DNA of 39,277 bases from Elusimicrobia bacterium HGW-Elusimicrobia-3 (GTDB lineage Bacteria > Elusimicrobiota > Elusimicrobia > Elusimicrobiales > UBA9959): NCBI GenBank assembly GCA_002840355.1, contig PHAL01000002.1:1-39277 (forward strand). The letters run 5' to 3'. Below the pieces are notes generated by a model. It was not told the origin of the DNA. It worked only from the letters and a program-made list of their open reading frames with translations, and ran no database searches. Both the position numbers and the translations under genes were made by a program. Shown here piece after piece: positions 30,496 to 37,620 of the stretch. Position 1 is the first letter of the stretch, and each line of letters begins with the position of its first letter.

Positions 30496-31085
30496 AAGCG
30501 CTAGAAAAGATCATCGGCATCTTCCGCCGTTTTCCCGGCGTCGGCCCCAAGCAGGCCGAGCGCTTCGCCATGTACGTGGTAAAGGCCTCCCCCGGCGAGG
30601 TGGAGAGCATGGTGGAAGCCCTGCGCGAGGTGAAGGCCCTGGTCAAGTACTGCCCGGACTGCTACAACTACGCCGAGGGCGGCCTCTGCCCCATCTGCGC
30701 CGACCAGAGCCGCGACCGCTCGCTGATCTGCGTGGTGGAGCGCCCGCAGGACCTGGCCGCCATAGAGAAGGCCAAAAGTTTTTCCGGCGTCTACCACGTG
30801 CTGCACGGCGCCGTCTCCCCGGTGGCCGGCGTCTCCCCGGACCAGATCCGGATGAAAGAGCTGCTCGACCGCGTGCGCGCCTCCGACGGCGCCGTCAAGG
30901 AAGTCATCATCGCCACCAACCCGGACGCCGACGGCGAAGCCACGGCCATGTACCTGACGCGCCTGCTCAAGCCTTACGTGGAAGGCATCACCCGCATAGC
31001 CTACGGCGTGCCGCTGGGCGGCGACATAGACTACATGGACGAGGTCACCCTCGGCTACGCGCTCAAAGGGCGCATAAAGATTTAG
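30492..31085 (+). CDS. recR: Recombination mediator protein RecR
   Basis: A 197-residue protein of the normal RecR length. The N-terminal helix-hairpin-helix motif is FRRFPGVGPKQAERFAMYV; the zinc finger has C54, C57, C66 and C69; the TOPRIM domain runs from about 79 (LICVVERPQDLAAIEKAKSF) to 172, followed by the usual GVPLGGDIDYMDEVTLGYAL end. RecR works with RecO (and RecF) to load RecA on single-stranded gaps. The dnaX-recR order with a four-base ATGA overlap is a common, conserved arrangement and supports both calls. Confidence 0.96.
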   Translation: MKALEKIIGIFRRFPGVGPKQAERFAMYVVKASPGEVESMVEALREVKALVKYCPDCYNYAEGGLCPICADQSRDRSLICVVERPQDLAAIEKAKSFSGVYHVLHGAVSPVAGVSPDQIRMKELLDRVRASDGAVKEVIIATNPDADGEATAMYLTRLLKPYVEGITRIAYGVPLGGDIDYMDEVTLGYALKGRIKI

Positions 31086-31118
31086 GGCTGGGTCCGCTAC
31101 TTACAACCTGTCATTCCT

Positions 31119-31148
31119 CATAGCCGCGCTCCCGCGCTACGCGCTATG
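31119..31148. repeat. Inverted repeat covering the comEC start codon
   Basis: CATAGC (31119-31124) pairs with GCTATG (31143-31148), with an inner CGCG-CTCC-CGCG stem. The ATG of the downstream gene (31146) lies inside the right arm. There is no visible ribosome binding site. Confidence 0.4.
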
Positions 31149-33062
31149 CATTTTTCATACTACCGCAGGCCGCTGTTTCTCCTGCTGCTGGCTTACTCGG
31201 CCGGCATCTTCGCTTTCCGCGACCGGCTGCTGCGGCCGCCGGCGGAATTGCCTTTCGCCCTGCCGCGGGCCGGGGTGCTGGTGGAAGGCCGGGTGACCGA
31301 GTACCCGGTGGCCGTGCCGGGCGGGCTGCGCTTCGCCCTGGAGACCGATACTGTCTACGGCCGGCCGCTGGAGACCGGGCTCATGGTCTACGCGCGCGGC
31401 GAAGCCGGCGGCGCCTCCTACGGCGACACGGTCTCCCTGCTGGCCGACCTGGAAAGCCCTCCTGGCGCCTCGGCGCCGGGCAGCCTGGACTGGCGCGATT
31501 ACCTCGCCCGGCGCGGCATAGCGGCCCAGGCGCGGGCGGCCGACCTGGAGGTGACCAAGCCTGCGGGGCCGTTGTTGCTGCTGGCCCGCCGTTTCCGCTC
31601 CTCGGCCCTGGCCTCTTTCCGGGCGGGGCTGGAGCCGGGGGCCGCGGCGGTATTCGGCGGCGTGGTGCTGGGGGAGAAGAAAAGCGTGCCGCCCGAGTTG
31701 AAAACGGCCTTCCAGGATTCCGGCGCCATGCATTTGCTGGTGGCCTCGGGCTCCAACGTGGGCTTCGTGGTGGCGGTGGTCTATTTCCTGGCCTCGCGCC
31801 TGGGCCTGCGCCGCCGCTACGCCGGGCTGGCCGCGCTGGGCCTGGCGGGCTTCTACGTGCTGGCGGCGGGGCTGGACGCGCCGCTGGTGCGGGCCTACCT
31901 GATGTTCGCCGCCGGCCTGACGGCCTGGCTGCTGCGGCGCGAGAGCGGCGCCTTCCACGCGCTTACGGCGGCCGCCCTGCTGATACTGCTGCCGGCCCCG
32001 CGCTACCTCTTCGACGCGGGGTTCCAGATGTCCTTCCTGGCGGCCTATGGCCTGACCGTGGGCCTGGCCCTTTGGGGGCGCCGGTTGCCTGCCGGGCTGC
32101 CTGGCCGGGCCCTGGGCCTGCTGCTGGTCAGCTTCTTCGCCCAGCTCTGCCTGTACCCGCTGCTGGCCGTGTATTTTCACAAGATCTCGCTGGTTTCGCT
32201 GCTGTCCAACATGGTGCTGGTGCCGGCCTCGGGGCTGGCCATGGCGCTGGGCTTCCTGCTGGCCCTCACGGGAGGGCCGCTGTTCGGCGCGCTGGCCTGG
32301 GCGGCGGGCCTGTTCATGCGCTTCTTCATAGGCGCTGTAAAATTCTTCGCGGGTCTGCCTTTCGCCGCTGTCAGCGTGCCGGAGCCTTCGCCGGTGCTGG
32401 TGGCCGGCTTCTTCATGCTCGCGCTGGCGCTGCTGCACGCGCCGCTGCTGGGGGCCAACCGCAAGCTATACGTCCCGGCTTTGCTGGGCCTGGCGCTGAT
32501 GGCGGCCGGTCTCTCCGCCGGACCCGTCGGCGCGCGGACCGCCGGCTACCGGGTGGCGCTGTTCGGGGACTCCAATACCAGCAGCGCCCTGGTCTACGGC
32601 CCGGACGGGCTTTATCTGGTGAATCCCGGGGTTAATCCCAGGGCCCTGACCGACGCCGTGCTGGCGCAGGGGACGCGCAACCTGCGCGGCGTGCTGCTGA
32701 CCTCGCTGGAGGAGAAGAATTACAGCGGCCTGGCCGGGCTGGGCGCCACAGTGGGAGTTGAAAAAGTCTTCCTGCCTCCGGGGCCCCTGCCTCAGGCGCT
32801 GGCCGCCGCGCTGCCGGCCGGGGCGGAGCGCGTGGCGCTGTGGCCGGGAGAGACGGCGGCGGGGGTCAAGGCCGCCTGGGGCGGCGCGCCCGGCTATACT
32901 GGCCGCGGGGATAAGGTGAACTGGGAGATAGGCGCCGTCAGGATAGGCCGGGAGGGGGCGCTGGCCGAGAGGGCCTGCGGCCCCTACGCCTCGGCCGCGG
33001 CGGACGCCAAAAAAACGGCCGTCCTGGAGTTCGACCTCCCGGACGGCGGTTGCGCCCAATAA
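31146..33062 (+). CDS. comEC: ComEC/Rec2 family DNA-uptake channel, degenerate lactamase domain
   Basis: A 638-residue membrane protein with two N-terminal helices, an OB-like soluble domain (about 45-140), then a polytopic competence domain (about 150-440) including GAMHLLVASGSNVGFVV, the position of the family's SGLHVG motif, and FDAGFQMSFLAAYGL. ComEC forms the inner-membrane channel through which single-stranded DNA enters during transformation. The C-terminal region (about 465-638) is in the place of the metallo-beta-lactamase-like nuclease domain, but where the family has a THxDxDH-like motif this protein has LLTSLEEKNYSGL, with no metal ligands; catalysis there is unlikely. The SGLHVG histidine is also replaced (SGSNVG). 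It follows recR by 60 bases and meets the next gene tail to tail. Confidence 0.85.
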   Translation: MHFSYYRRPLFLLLLAYSAGIFAFRDRLLRPPAELPFALPRAGVLVEGRVTEYPVAVPGGLRFALETDTVYGRPLETGLMVYARGEAGGASYGDTVSLLADLESPPGASAPGSLDWRDYLARRGIAAQARAADLEVTKPAGPLLLLARRFRSSALASFRAGLEPGAAAVFGGVVLGEKKSVPPELKTAFQDSGAMHLLVASGSNVGFVVAVVYFLASRLGLRRRYAGLAALGLAGFYVLAAGLDAPLVRAYLMFAAGLTAWLLRRESGAFHALTAAALLILLPAPRYLFDAGFQMSFLAAYGLTVGLALWGRRLPAGLPGRALGLLLVSFFAQLCLYPLLAVYFHKISLVSLLSNMVLVPASGLAMALGFLLALTGGPLFGALAWAAGLFMRFFIGAVKFFAGLPFAAVSVPEPSPVLVAGFFMLALALLHAPLLGANRKLYVPALLGLALMAAGLSAGPVGARTAGYRVALFGDSNTSSALVYGPDGLYLVNPGVNPRALTDAVLAQGTRNLRGVLLTSLEEKNYSGLAGLGATVGVEKVFLPPGPLPQALAAALPAGAERVALWPGETAAGVKAAWGGAPGYTGRGDKVNWEIGAVRIGREGALAERACGPYASAAADAKKTAVLEFDLPDGGCAQ

Positions 33063-33063
33063 A

Positions 33064-33645
33064 TTATCTGATGTGGGGGTAGGCCTCGCGCAGCCGGGCC
33101 TCGTGGCTGCGCTCTTCGTCCACCAGCCGGCGCATGTGCACTCTCTTCCATGCCTGCGGGAAGGCCTGTTCGAAAAGCGCGTAGAATTCAGCCGTCTTTA
33201 TCTCCTGGCGGATGGCGAAGGCCGCCAGCTCGTCCTCGGAGGCGCTCTCGGCTGGCGGGTCGGCGAAGAAACCCGCCTTTTTTACTTTCTCCATGAATGC
33301 GGGCCATTCTGTAAGGTGCGGGGGCAGCGGTCGCCACTTGCTGATCTGGTCCTGTATGATGCCCCGGTGTATGCCTTCCTGCTCGGCCAGCCAGGCGCAG
33401 AGCTTTTTTGTTTCGGGCCGCGCCGCCTTCAATTCCATCTTGGCGTAGAGGGCCTCGCCCTTCTCCTCTATCAGCGCGGCCAGGCGGAACAGGTCGCGCA
33501 GCTTGACGTGCTCGCCGTACTCGCCGAAGGCGCTGCCCTTGGCCGGCGCGGCGTCGGCCGCGCCGTTGCGGCGCAGGAAAAAGACGGCCAGCGCTATGGC
33601 CAGGCCGAGGGCCGCGGCCGCCGATATGTAAATGGCGTTTTCCAT
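33064..33645 (-). CDS. Membrane-anchored ferritin-like (rubrerythrin-type) diiron protein
   Basis: A 193-residue protein beginning with one membrane helix (AIYISAAAALGLAIALAVFFLRR) and followed by a four-helix domain. Diiron-type ligands can be placed: a glutamate in LIEEKGEALYAKM, E-x2-H in AEQEGIHRG, a glutamate in AIRQEIKTAEFYALF, and E-x2-H in VDEERSHEARL. This is the rubrerythrin/ferritin-like pattern, associated with peroxide or oxygen handling or iron chemistry, here tethered to the membrane. No rubredoxin domain is present. Three close ATGs are possible (33660, 33651, 33645); the last begins MENAIYI, but none has a ribosome binding site, and TATAAT lies just upstream of it on this strand. 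It is downstream of arfB and convergent with comEC. Confidence 0.7.
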   Translation of the reverse strand: MENAIYISAAAALGLAIALAVFFLRRNGAADAAPAKGSAFGEYGEHVKLRDLFRLAALIEEKGEALYAKMELKAARPETKKLCAWLAEQEGIHRGIIQDQISKWRPLPPHLTEWPAFMEKVKKAGFFADPPAESASEDELAAFAIRQEIKTAEFYALFEQAFPQAWKRVHMRRLVDEERSHEARLREAYPHIR

Positions 33646-33664
33646 AGGCATATTATACAAAAGG

Positions 33665-34072
33665 CTATTCGAAGTCCCCGCCGCGGGAGCGCTTTACGTC
33701 GGAGCGGCGCTTCTTGCCCTCTATGCGCCGCTGCTTGGAGCCGAAGGTGGGCCGCGTGGGGCGCCGGCGCTTGGGCGGGCGCAGCGCGCGGCCTATCAGT
33801 TCGGCAAGGCGCGCCCGCGCCGCCTGCCGGTTCTGGTCTTGCGTGCGGTATTCGCTGGCCGTTATCAGGATGTCTCCCTCTTCGGTCAGCTTGGCTCCGG
33901 CCAGCTCCTTGAGGCGCTCCTGCGCCGCGTACGGCAGCCCGGACAGGCGCGGGAAGAAGCGCAGCTGCACCGAGGTGGCTACCTTGTTGACGTTCTGCCC
34001 GCCGTGCCCGCCGCTGCGCACGAACTTCTCCTCGAACGAGCCGGGGGGGAGGGGGAAAGCTCTCTCTTCCAT
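33665..34072 (-). CDS. arfB: Peptidyl-tRNA hydrolase ArfB (YaeJ), ribosome rescue factor
   Basis: A 135-residue protein with the release-factor catalytic loop G24-G25-Q26 in RSGGHGGQNVNKVATSVQLRF, followed by a compact domain and a basic, disordered tail (RPPKRRRPTRPTFGSKQRR, then KKRRSDVKRSRGG). That size and the basic tail, which enters the empty mRNA channel, distinguish ArfB from true release factors. It hydrolyses peptidyl-tRNA on ribosomes stalled without a stop codon. The ATG has no ribosome binding site, and a terminator-like hairpin with nine U lies only about 15 bases upstream on the same strand. The downstream ferritin-like gene is 19 bases away. Confidence 0.92.
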   Translation of the reverse strand: MEERAFPLPPGSFEEKFVRSGGHGGQNVNKVATSVQLRFFPRLSGLPYAAQERLKELAGAKLTEEGDILITASEYRTQDQNRQAARARLAELIGRALRPPKRRRPTRPTFGSKQRRIEGKKRRSDVKRSRGGDFE

Positions 34073-34086
34073 GCGTTTATGTTAGC

Positions 34087-34116
34087 AAAAAAAAACGCGC
34101 CGGCTGTTGCGCCGGC
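34087..34116 (-). terminator. Terminator-like hairpin just upstream of arfB
   Basis: On the minus strand GCCGGC-GCAACA-GCCGGC is followed by GCG and nine T residues, ending about 14 bases before the arfB ATG. It would stop minus-strand transcription coming from behind the dehydrogenase gene, or act as an attenuator for arfB. Confidence 0.5.
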
Positions 34117-34141
34117 CCGCATAATATTCTACAAAGAGGGT

Positions 34142-34960
34142 ATGAACGAAACCGTACTGATCACCGGGGCTTCGGCAGGCATCGGCTACGCGACGGCCGA
34201 ACTGCTGCTCAAGAGCGGCTGCAAGGTCTACGCCGGGGCGCGGCGGGTGGAAAAGATGCGCGGCCTGGAATACCTGGGCGCCAAGGTCTTCGCGCTGGAC
34301 GTCACCGACGAGGGCTCGGTGAAGAACGCCGTGGACTACGTGCTCCGGGACGCCGGGCGCCTGGACGCGCTGGTCAACAATGCCGGCTACGGCGCGCACG
34401 GGGCGGTGGAGGATGTGCCGCTGGCCGAGGCCCGGCGGCAGTTCGAGGTGAACCTGTTCGGCCTGGCCCGGCTGACGCAGCTGGCGCTGCCGCATATGCG
34501 CGCCGCCGGCGGCGGCAGGATAATCAATATCTCCTCCATAGCCGGCAAGATCAGCGTGCCCGCCGGCGGCTGGTACCACGCCAGCAAGTACGCGCTGGAG
34601 GCCTATTCCGACGCGCTGCGCCTGGAGACGGCGCAGTTCGGCATAAAGGTGGTGCTGGTGGAGCCCGGGCCTATCCGTACCGAGTGGGACAGTACCGCGC
34701 TGGTGAACCTGCAGAAGTATTCAGGCTCCGGGGTCTACGCGCCCATGGTGGCCCGGCTCACCGAAAAGTTCCGCGCCGGCTACAGGAGCGGGGCGCCCGG
34801 CCCGGAAGCGGTGGCGGCCGTGATCCTGAAGGCCCTGCGCAGCCGCCGCCCCGCCGCGCGCTATGCCGTCCCGTTCAGGGCTTCTTTAATAATATTCCTG
34901 AAGTGGCTGCTGCCGGACGCCGTGCTGGACTGGGGGCTGCGCGGGGCGCTGAAGATATAA
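34142..34960 (+). CDS. Short-chain dehydrogenase/reductase (classical SDR)
   Basis: A 272-residue classical SDR: cofactor motif TGASAGIG at residues 8-15, NNAGYG near 81, the catalytic serine in INISSIAG, and YHASK near 148-152 (catalytic Y and K). ARR after the second strand suggests an NADP preference. The C-terminal part continues as in broad-specificity oxidoreductases related to retinol- and steroid-dehydrogenase-like enzymes; the substrate is unknown. The open frame extends far upstream, but the ATG at 34142 has the ribosome binding site AGAGGG and begins directly with the first Rossmann strand (MNETVLITG). It is monocistronic and ends at a strong terminator. Confidence 0.88.
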   Translation: MNETVLITGASAGIGYATAELLLKSGCKVYAGARRVEKMRGLEYLGAKVFALDVTDEGSVKNAVDYVLRDAGRLDALVNNAGYGAHGAVEDVPLAEARRQFEVNLFGLARLTQLALPHMRAAGGGRIINISSIAGKISVPAGGWYHASKYALEAYSDALRLETAQFGIKVVLVEPGPIRTEWDSTALVNLQKYSGSGVYAPMVARLTEKFRAGYRSGAPGPEAVAAVILKALRSRRPAARYAVPFRASLIIFLKWLLPDAVLDWGLRGALKI

Positions 34961-34963
34961 ATA

Positions 34964-34990
34964 AAAACCCCGGGCAGTCCCGGGGTTTTT
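34964..34990. terminator. Bidirectional intrinsic terminator
   Basis: AAAAACCCCGGG-CAGT-CCCGGGGTTTTT (with minor register choices) is a long perfect hairpin with A and T flanks. It lies between the convergent dehydrogenase and the secreted-protein gene. Confidence 0.9.
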
Positions 34991-35005
34991 CATGGCTCGA
35001 GGTGC

Positions 35006-35605
35006 TTAGTCGCCGTAGACGTAAGGGGCGGTCTCTCCGGAGCGGTCCACCACGGCCCAGTAGGGCCTGCCGTCCACGCGCAGGAAGAAGATCCAGTTCA
35101 GGTCCAGGGTCTCGCCGTTGAGCGGCTGATAGAACTTAAAAGGGCGGACCACGGCCACCAGGGAGCCGCGCCTGTTGAGCGCTTCCAGCACGCGGCGCGA
35201 GGCTTTCTTGACCTCGGACTTGGAGGGGGCCTGCAGCGAGCCCATGGCGGAAAGTTCCCTGGCCAGCGGGCTGGTGGGCCTGGCATAGTTTTCCAGTACC
35301 GCCTTTACGGCAAGGCGCAGGGCGTGATCGAAGCAGAAGGCGTTGTTGTATTCCCGGTCCTGGCGCATTACCTCGGCTTCGGGGATGTCCATGCCGATCC
35401 CGGCTATCGAGAATTCCTTGATCAGCAGCTCCTCGGCGCCCGAATAGTTCTGCCCGTCGCGCGGGCCGGCCGCGGCGGCGGGGGACGGGGCGGCGACCGT
35501 CACGGCGGAGAGCGTCTCCGGACTTACCGCCGGGCTCCAATCCAGCGCGGCGGCGCCGCCGGCCTGCAAGGCCGCTGCTAAAACCAGTGTTAAAATTCTC
35601 ATCAT
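35006..35605 (-). CDS. Small secreted protein of unknown function
   Basis: A 199-residue protein with a signal peptide (MRILTLVLAAALQAGGAAA) and a Ser/Ala/Pro-rich linker to about residue 50. The remainder (51-199) looks globular: GAEELLIKEFSIAGIGMDIP, FCFDHALRLAVKAVLENYA, VLEALNRRGSLVAVVRPF and a beta-rich end (LDLNWIFFLRVDGRPYWAVVDRSG). The only cysteine is in AFCFDHAL. I recognise no family. ATGATG at 35602-35605 is preceded by GGAGGG, a good ribosome binding site. It is probably monocistronic and convergent with the dehydrogenase. Confidence 0.65.
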   Translation of the reverse strand: MMRILTLVLAAALQAGGAAALDWSPAVSPETLSAVTVAAPSPAAAAGPRDGQNYSGAEELLIKEFSIAGIGMDIPEAEVMRQDREYNNAFCFDHALRLAVKAVLENYARPTSPLARELSAMGSLQAPSKSEVKKASRRVLEALNRRGSLVAVVRPFKFYQPLNGETLDLNWIFFLRVDGRPYWAVVDRSGETAPYVYGD

Positions 35606-35683
35606 CTTTCCCTCCGTTCCCTAACCACGTATAGTCTACCATAGGGGCTCCGCCAAGCGCCTTGACGGCGGTCAGGCGGTAGG

Positions 35684-35750
35684 GGACGCTGCTCCCTATC
35701 TTCCTAACGGGAGCCATGAGAAGCAAGTAGGAAGATAGGAAGCAGCGTCC
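35684..35750. repeat. Long inverted repeat upstream of hrcA
   Basis: Arms of 23 bases at 35684-35706 and 35728-35750 match at 22 positions around a 21-base spacer. The right arm is followed by TTCTATTTTT on the plus strand, so a transcript through it would form a terminator-like structure. No gene on the plus strand lies directly upstream of it. It may be a small RNA, a mobile palindromic element or a remnant. Confidence 0.75.
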
Positions 35751-35778
35751 TTCTATTTTTAGCAGTCGCGGGGCGGTA

Positions 35779-35807
35779 TTGACAATTATGAGGCCAAGGT
35801 GTATAAT
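35779..35807 (+). promoter_or_regulatory. Consensus sigma-70-type promoter of the hrcA operon
   Basis: Perfect TTGACA (35779-35784), 17-base spacer, perfect TATAAT (35802-35807). Transcription should start near 35814, inside the CIRCE-like operator. Confidence 0.92.
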
Positions 35808-35811
35808 ATTT

Positions 35812-35838
35812 TTGGCAGACAAATGTTTTGAGTGCTAA
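35812..35838 (+). promoter_or_regulatory. CIRCE operator (HrcA binding site), left half degenerate
   Basis: The right half GAGTGCTAA (35830-35838) matches the CIRCE consensus perfectly. After the standard nine-base spacer, the left half TTGGCAGAC (35812-35820) agrees with TTAGCACTC at six of nine positions. Its place just after the -10 box is typical for repression by HrcA, encoded by the first gene of this operon. Confidence 0.85.
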
Positions 35839-35857
35839 TTAAAGACCGGGTGGATTT

Positions 35858-36967
35858 ATGAGGGTACTTAAACCGGAAGTGGCGCAGGACAGGAAAGACA
35901 AGATCCTTAACTGGGTGGTGTACAACTATGTCAGCACGGGCCGCCCGGTCAGCTCCGATGTGATAGCGGATGAGGGCCGTTTCAACGTTTCCAGCGCTAC
36001 CATAAGGAATATTTTAAAAGAACTGGAGACCGAGGGCTACCTGGTGCAGCCCCACACCTCGGGCGGGCGCGTGCCTTCCGACAAGGGTTACCGCGCCTAC
36101 GTGGATAATATAGTGCGCATGCAGCGCCTGGCCGCCAGCGAGAAGGACCGCCTGGAGCACGAGTACGACCGCCGCGTGGAACAGCTCGACGGCTTTCTCA
36201 AGCACACCTCCCGGATGCTGTCTGACATGTCCCGGTGGGCCGGCTTCGTGATGAGCGCCGACATGGCCCTCGACAGCGTCAAGCGCCTGGACCTGCTTTC
36301 GATGGGCCCCAAGAGCGTGCTTTCCGTGATGTTCGCCCACTCGGGCCTCATCAAGCACGCCGCCTTCAACCTGGAGCACACGGCCGAAAAGGCCGCCGTC
36401 AAAGCCCTGTCCGTGCGCCTCAACAAGCGCCTCAAGGACCTGCCGCTGACGGACCTGCCGCAGGTGATCTTCAAGGAGTTCCTCGCGCGGGAGCGGGACA
36501 AGGGGCTGGAGGAGCTGCTGCGCAAGCTGGTGGACTATTTCAAGAGCCTCGTGAAAAGCGAGGACGCGCTCTATCTGGAAGGCCTCAGCCGCATCTTCTC
36601 CAACCTCGAGGACGGCAGCGTGGAGGACATGCGCAACATCGCCCGCCTGCTCGAGGAGAAGGAGCGCTTCTCCGGCCTGCTGCGCGAGCGCCTGCGCGAC
36701 AGCTCGCTGAAGGCCAAGGCCCTCGGCGAGCCCGGCAAGCGCCACATCGTGGACGTCACGATAGGCTCCGAGAACAGCATCAAGGAATTCAAGAATTTCA
36801 GCCTGGTGTCCAGTTCCTACTGTATGAACGACAAGGCCGTGGGCCTGGTAGGCATACTGGGCTACAAGCGCATGGAATACCCCCGCATGATCTCGCTGGT
36901 GGATACCGTCAGCTCCATGATGGAGGACATGCTGGGCGAGTGGGACAAGATAGATTTCGAAGAATAA
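35858..36967 (+). CDS. hrcA: Heat-inducible transcription repressor HrcA
   Basis: A 369-residue HrcA. The N-terminal winged helix-turn-helix includes ILNWVVYNYVSTGRPVSS, the SSATIRNILKELETEGYL recognition region and the wing HTSGGRVPSDKGYRAYV. The GAF-like middle domain and a dimerisation region follow, and the end has the conserved VGLVGILGYKRMEYPRMISLV. HrcA binds CIRCE and represses heat-shock genes, with its activity set by chaperones. The CIRCE-like operator directly upstream makes autoregulation likely. The protein is about 20-30 residues longer than many HrcA proteins. It is followed two bases later by grpE. Confidence 0.95.
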   Translation: MRVLKPEVAQDRKDKILNWVVYNYVSTGRPVSSDVIADEGRFNVSSATIRNILKELETEGYLVQPHTSGGRVPSDKGYRAYVDNIVRMQRLAASEKDRLEHEYDRRVEQLDGFLKHTSRMLSDMSRWAGFVMSADMALDSVKRLDLLSMGPKSVLSVMFAHSGLIKHAAFNLEHTAEKAAVKALSVRLNKRLKDLPLTDLPQVIFKEFLARERDKGLEELLRKLVDYFKSLVKSEDALYLEGLSRIFSNLEDGSVEDMRNIARLLEEKERFSGLLRERLRDSSLKAKALGEPGKRHIVDVTIGSENSIKEFKNFSLVSSSYCMNDKAVGLVGILGYKRMEYPRMISLVDTVSSMMEDMLGEWDKIDFEE

Positions 36968-36969
36968 TT

Positions 36970-37587
36970 ATGAAAAACCATAAGGCCGAAGAAAAGAAGG
37001 GGAAGAAAGCGGAGGAGACGGAGGCAGCGCCCGGGGCCGAGGCCCCGACGGAAGCGCCGCAGGGCGAGCTGGAGCAGCAGAAGAAGCAGTCGGAGGACTA
37101 CTACAACCAGCTGCTGCGCCTGCAGGCCGACTTCGAGAACTACCGCAAGCGCGTGGAGAAGGAGAAACCGGAGCTGATAAAATACGGCAAGGCCGATATT
37201 CTCATCCGCCTGCTGCCGCTCTACGACCTGCTGCTGTCGGCCCACAACCACATCAACAGCGCCAAGGACGGCGGCAACAGCGACGACGTGCTGAAGGGCC
37301 TGGAGATGATCTTCAAGGAATTTTCCAAGGTGTTCGAGGCGGAAGGGCTGCGCCAGATGGAACCGGTGGGCAAGCCCTACGACCCGATGGCTTCGGAGAT
37401 ACTCGGGGTGGTGGAGGGGACGGAGGAGAACGACGGCCTGGTAACGGAGGAGCTGCAGAAGGGCTTCTACTACGGCGACAAGATCCTGCGGCCCGCGCGG
37501 GTGAAGATAGCCAAGAAGAAGGCGGAGCCGGCGCCGGAACCGGTCCCGGAGCCGGAGCAGAAGCCGTCGGAAGAAGAAGGGCAGTGA
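36970..37587 (+). CDS. grpE: Nucleotide exchange factor GrpE
   Basis: A 205-residue GrpE. The charged N-terminus (Lys/Glu/Ala/Pro-rich, residues 1-40) leads into the long dimerising helix with LLRLQADFENYRKRVEKEK, the family signature, then LLPLYDLLLSAHNH, and the C-terminal beta domain with GKPYDPMASEILGVVEG and VTEELQKGFYYGDKILRPARVKIA. It releases ADP from DnaK in the cytosol. The C-terminus carries an extra Pro/Glu/Lys-rich tail of about 25 residues. It starts two bases after hrcA with a weak ribosome binding site, suggesting coupled translation. Confidence 0.95.
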   Translation: MKNHKAEEKKGKKAEETEAAPGAEAPTEAPQGELEQQKKQSEDYYNQLLRLQADFENYRKRVEKEKPELIKYGKADILIRLLPLYDLLLSAHNHINSAKDGGNSDDVLKGLEMIFKEFSKVFEAEGLRQMEPVGKPYDPMASEILGVVEGTEENDGLVTEELQKGFYYGDKILRPARVKIAKKKAEPAPEPVPEPEQKPSEEEGQ

Positions 37588-37620
37588 ATTTTCAGTAACT
37601 TAATTTGGAGGAAACATATA

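Noticed and set aside
33632-34141. N-terminal extension of the dehydrogenase frame over 170 codons
   Set aside because: This part is antisense to arfB, which has a clear GGQ motif; the SDR fold begins exactly at the ATG at 34142 behind a ribosome binding site.
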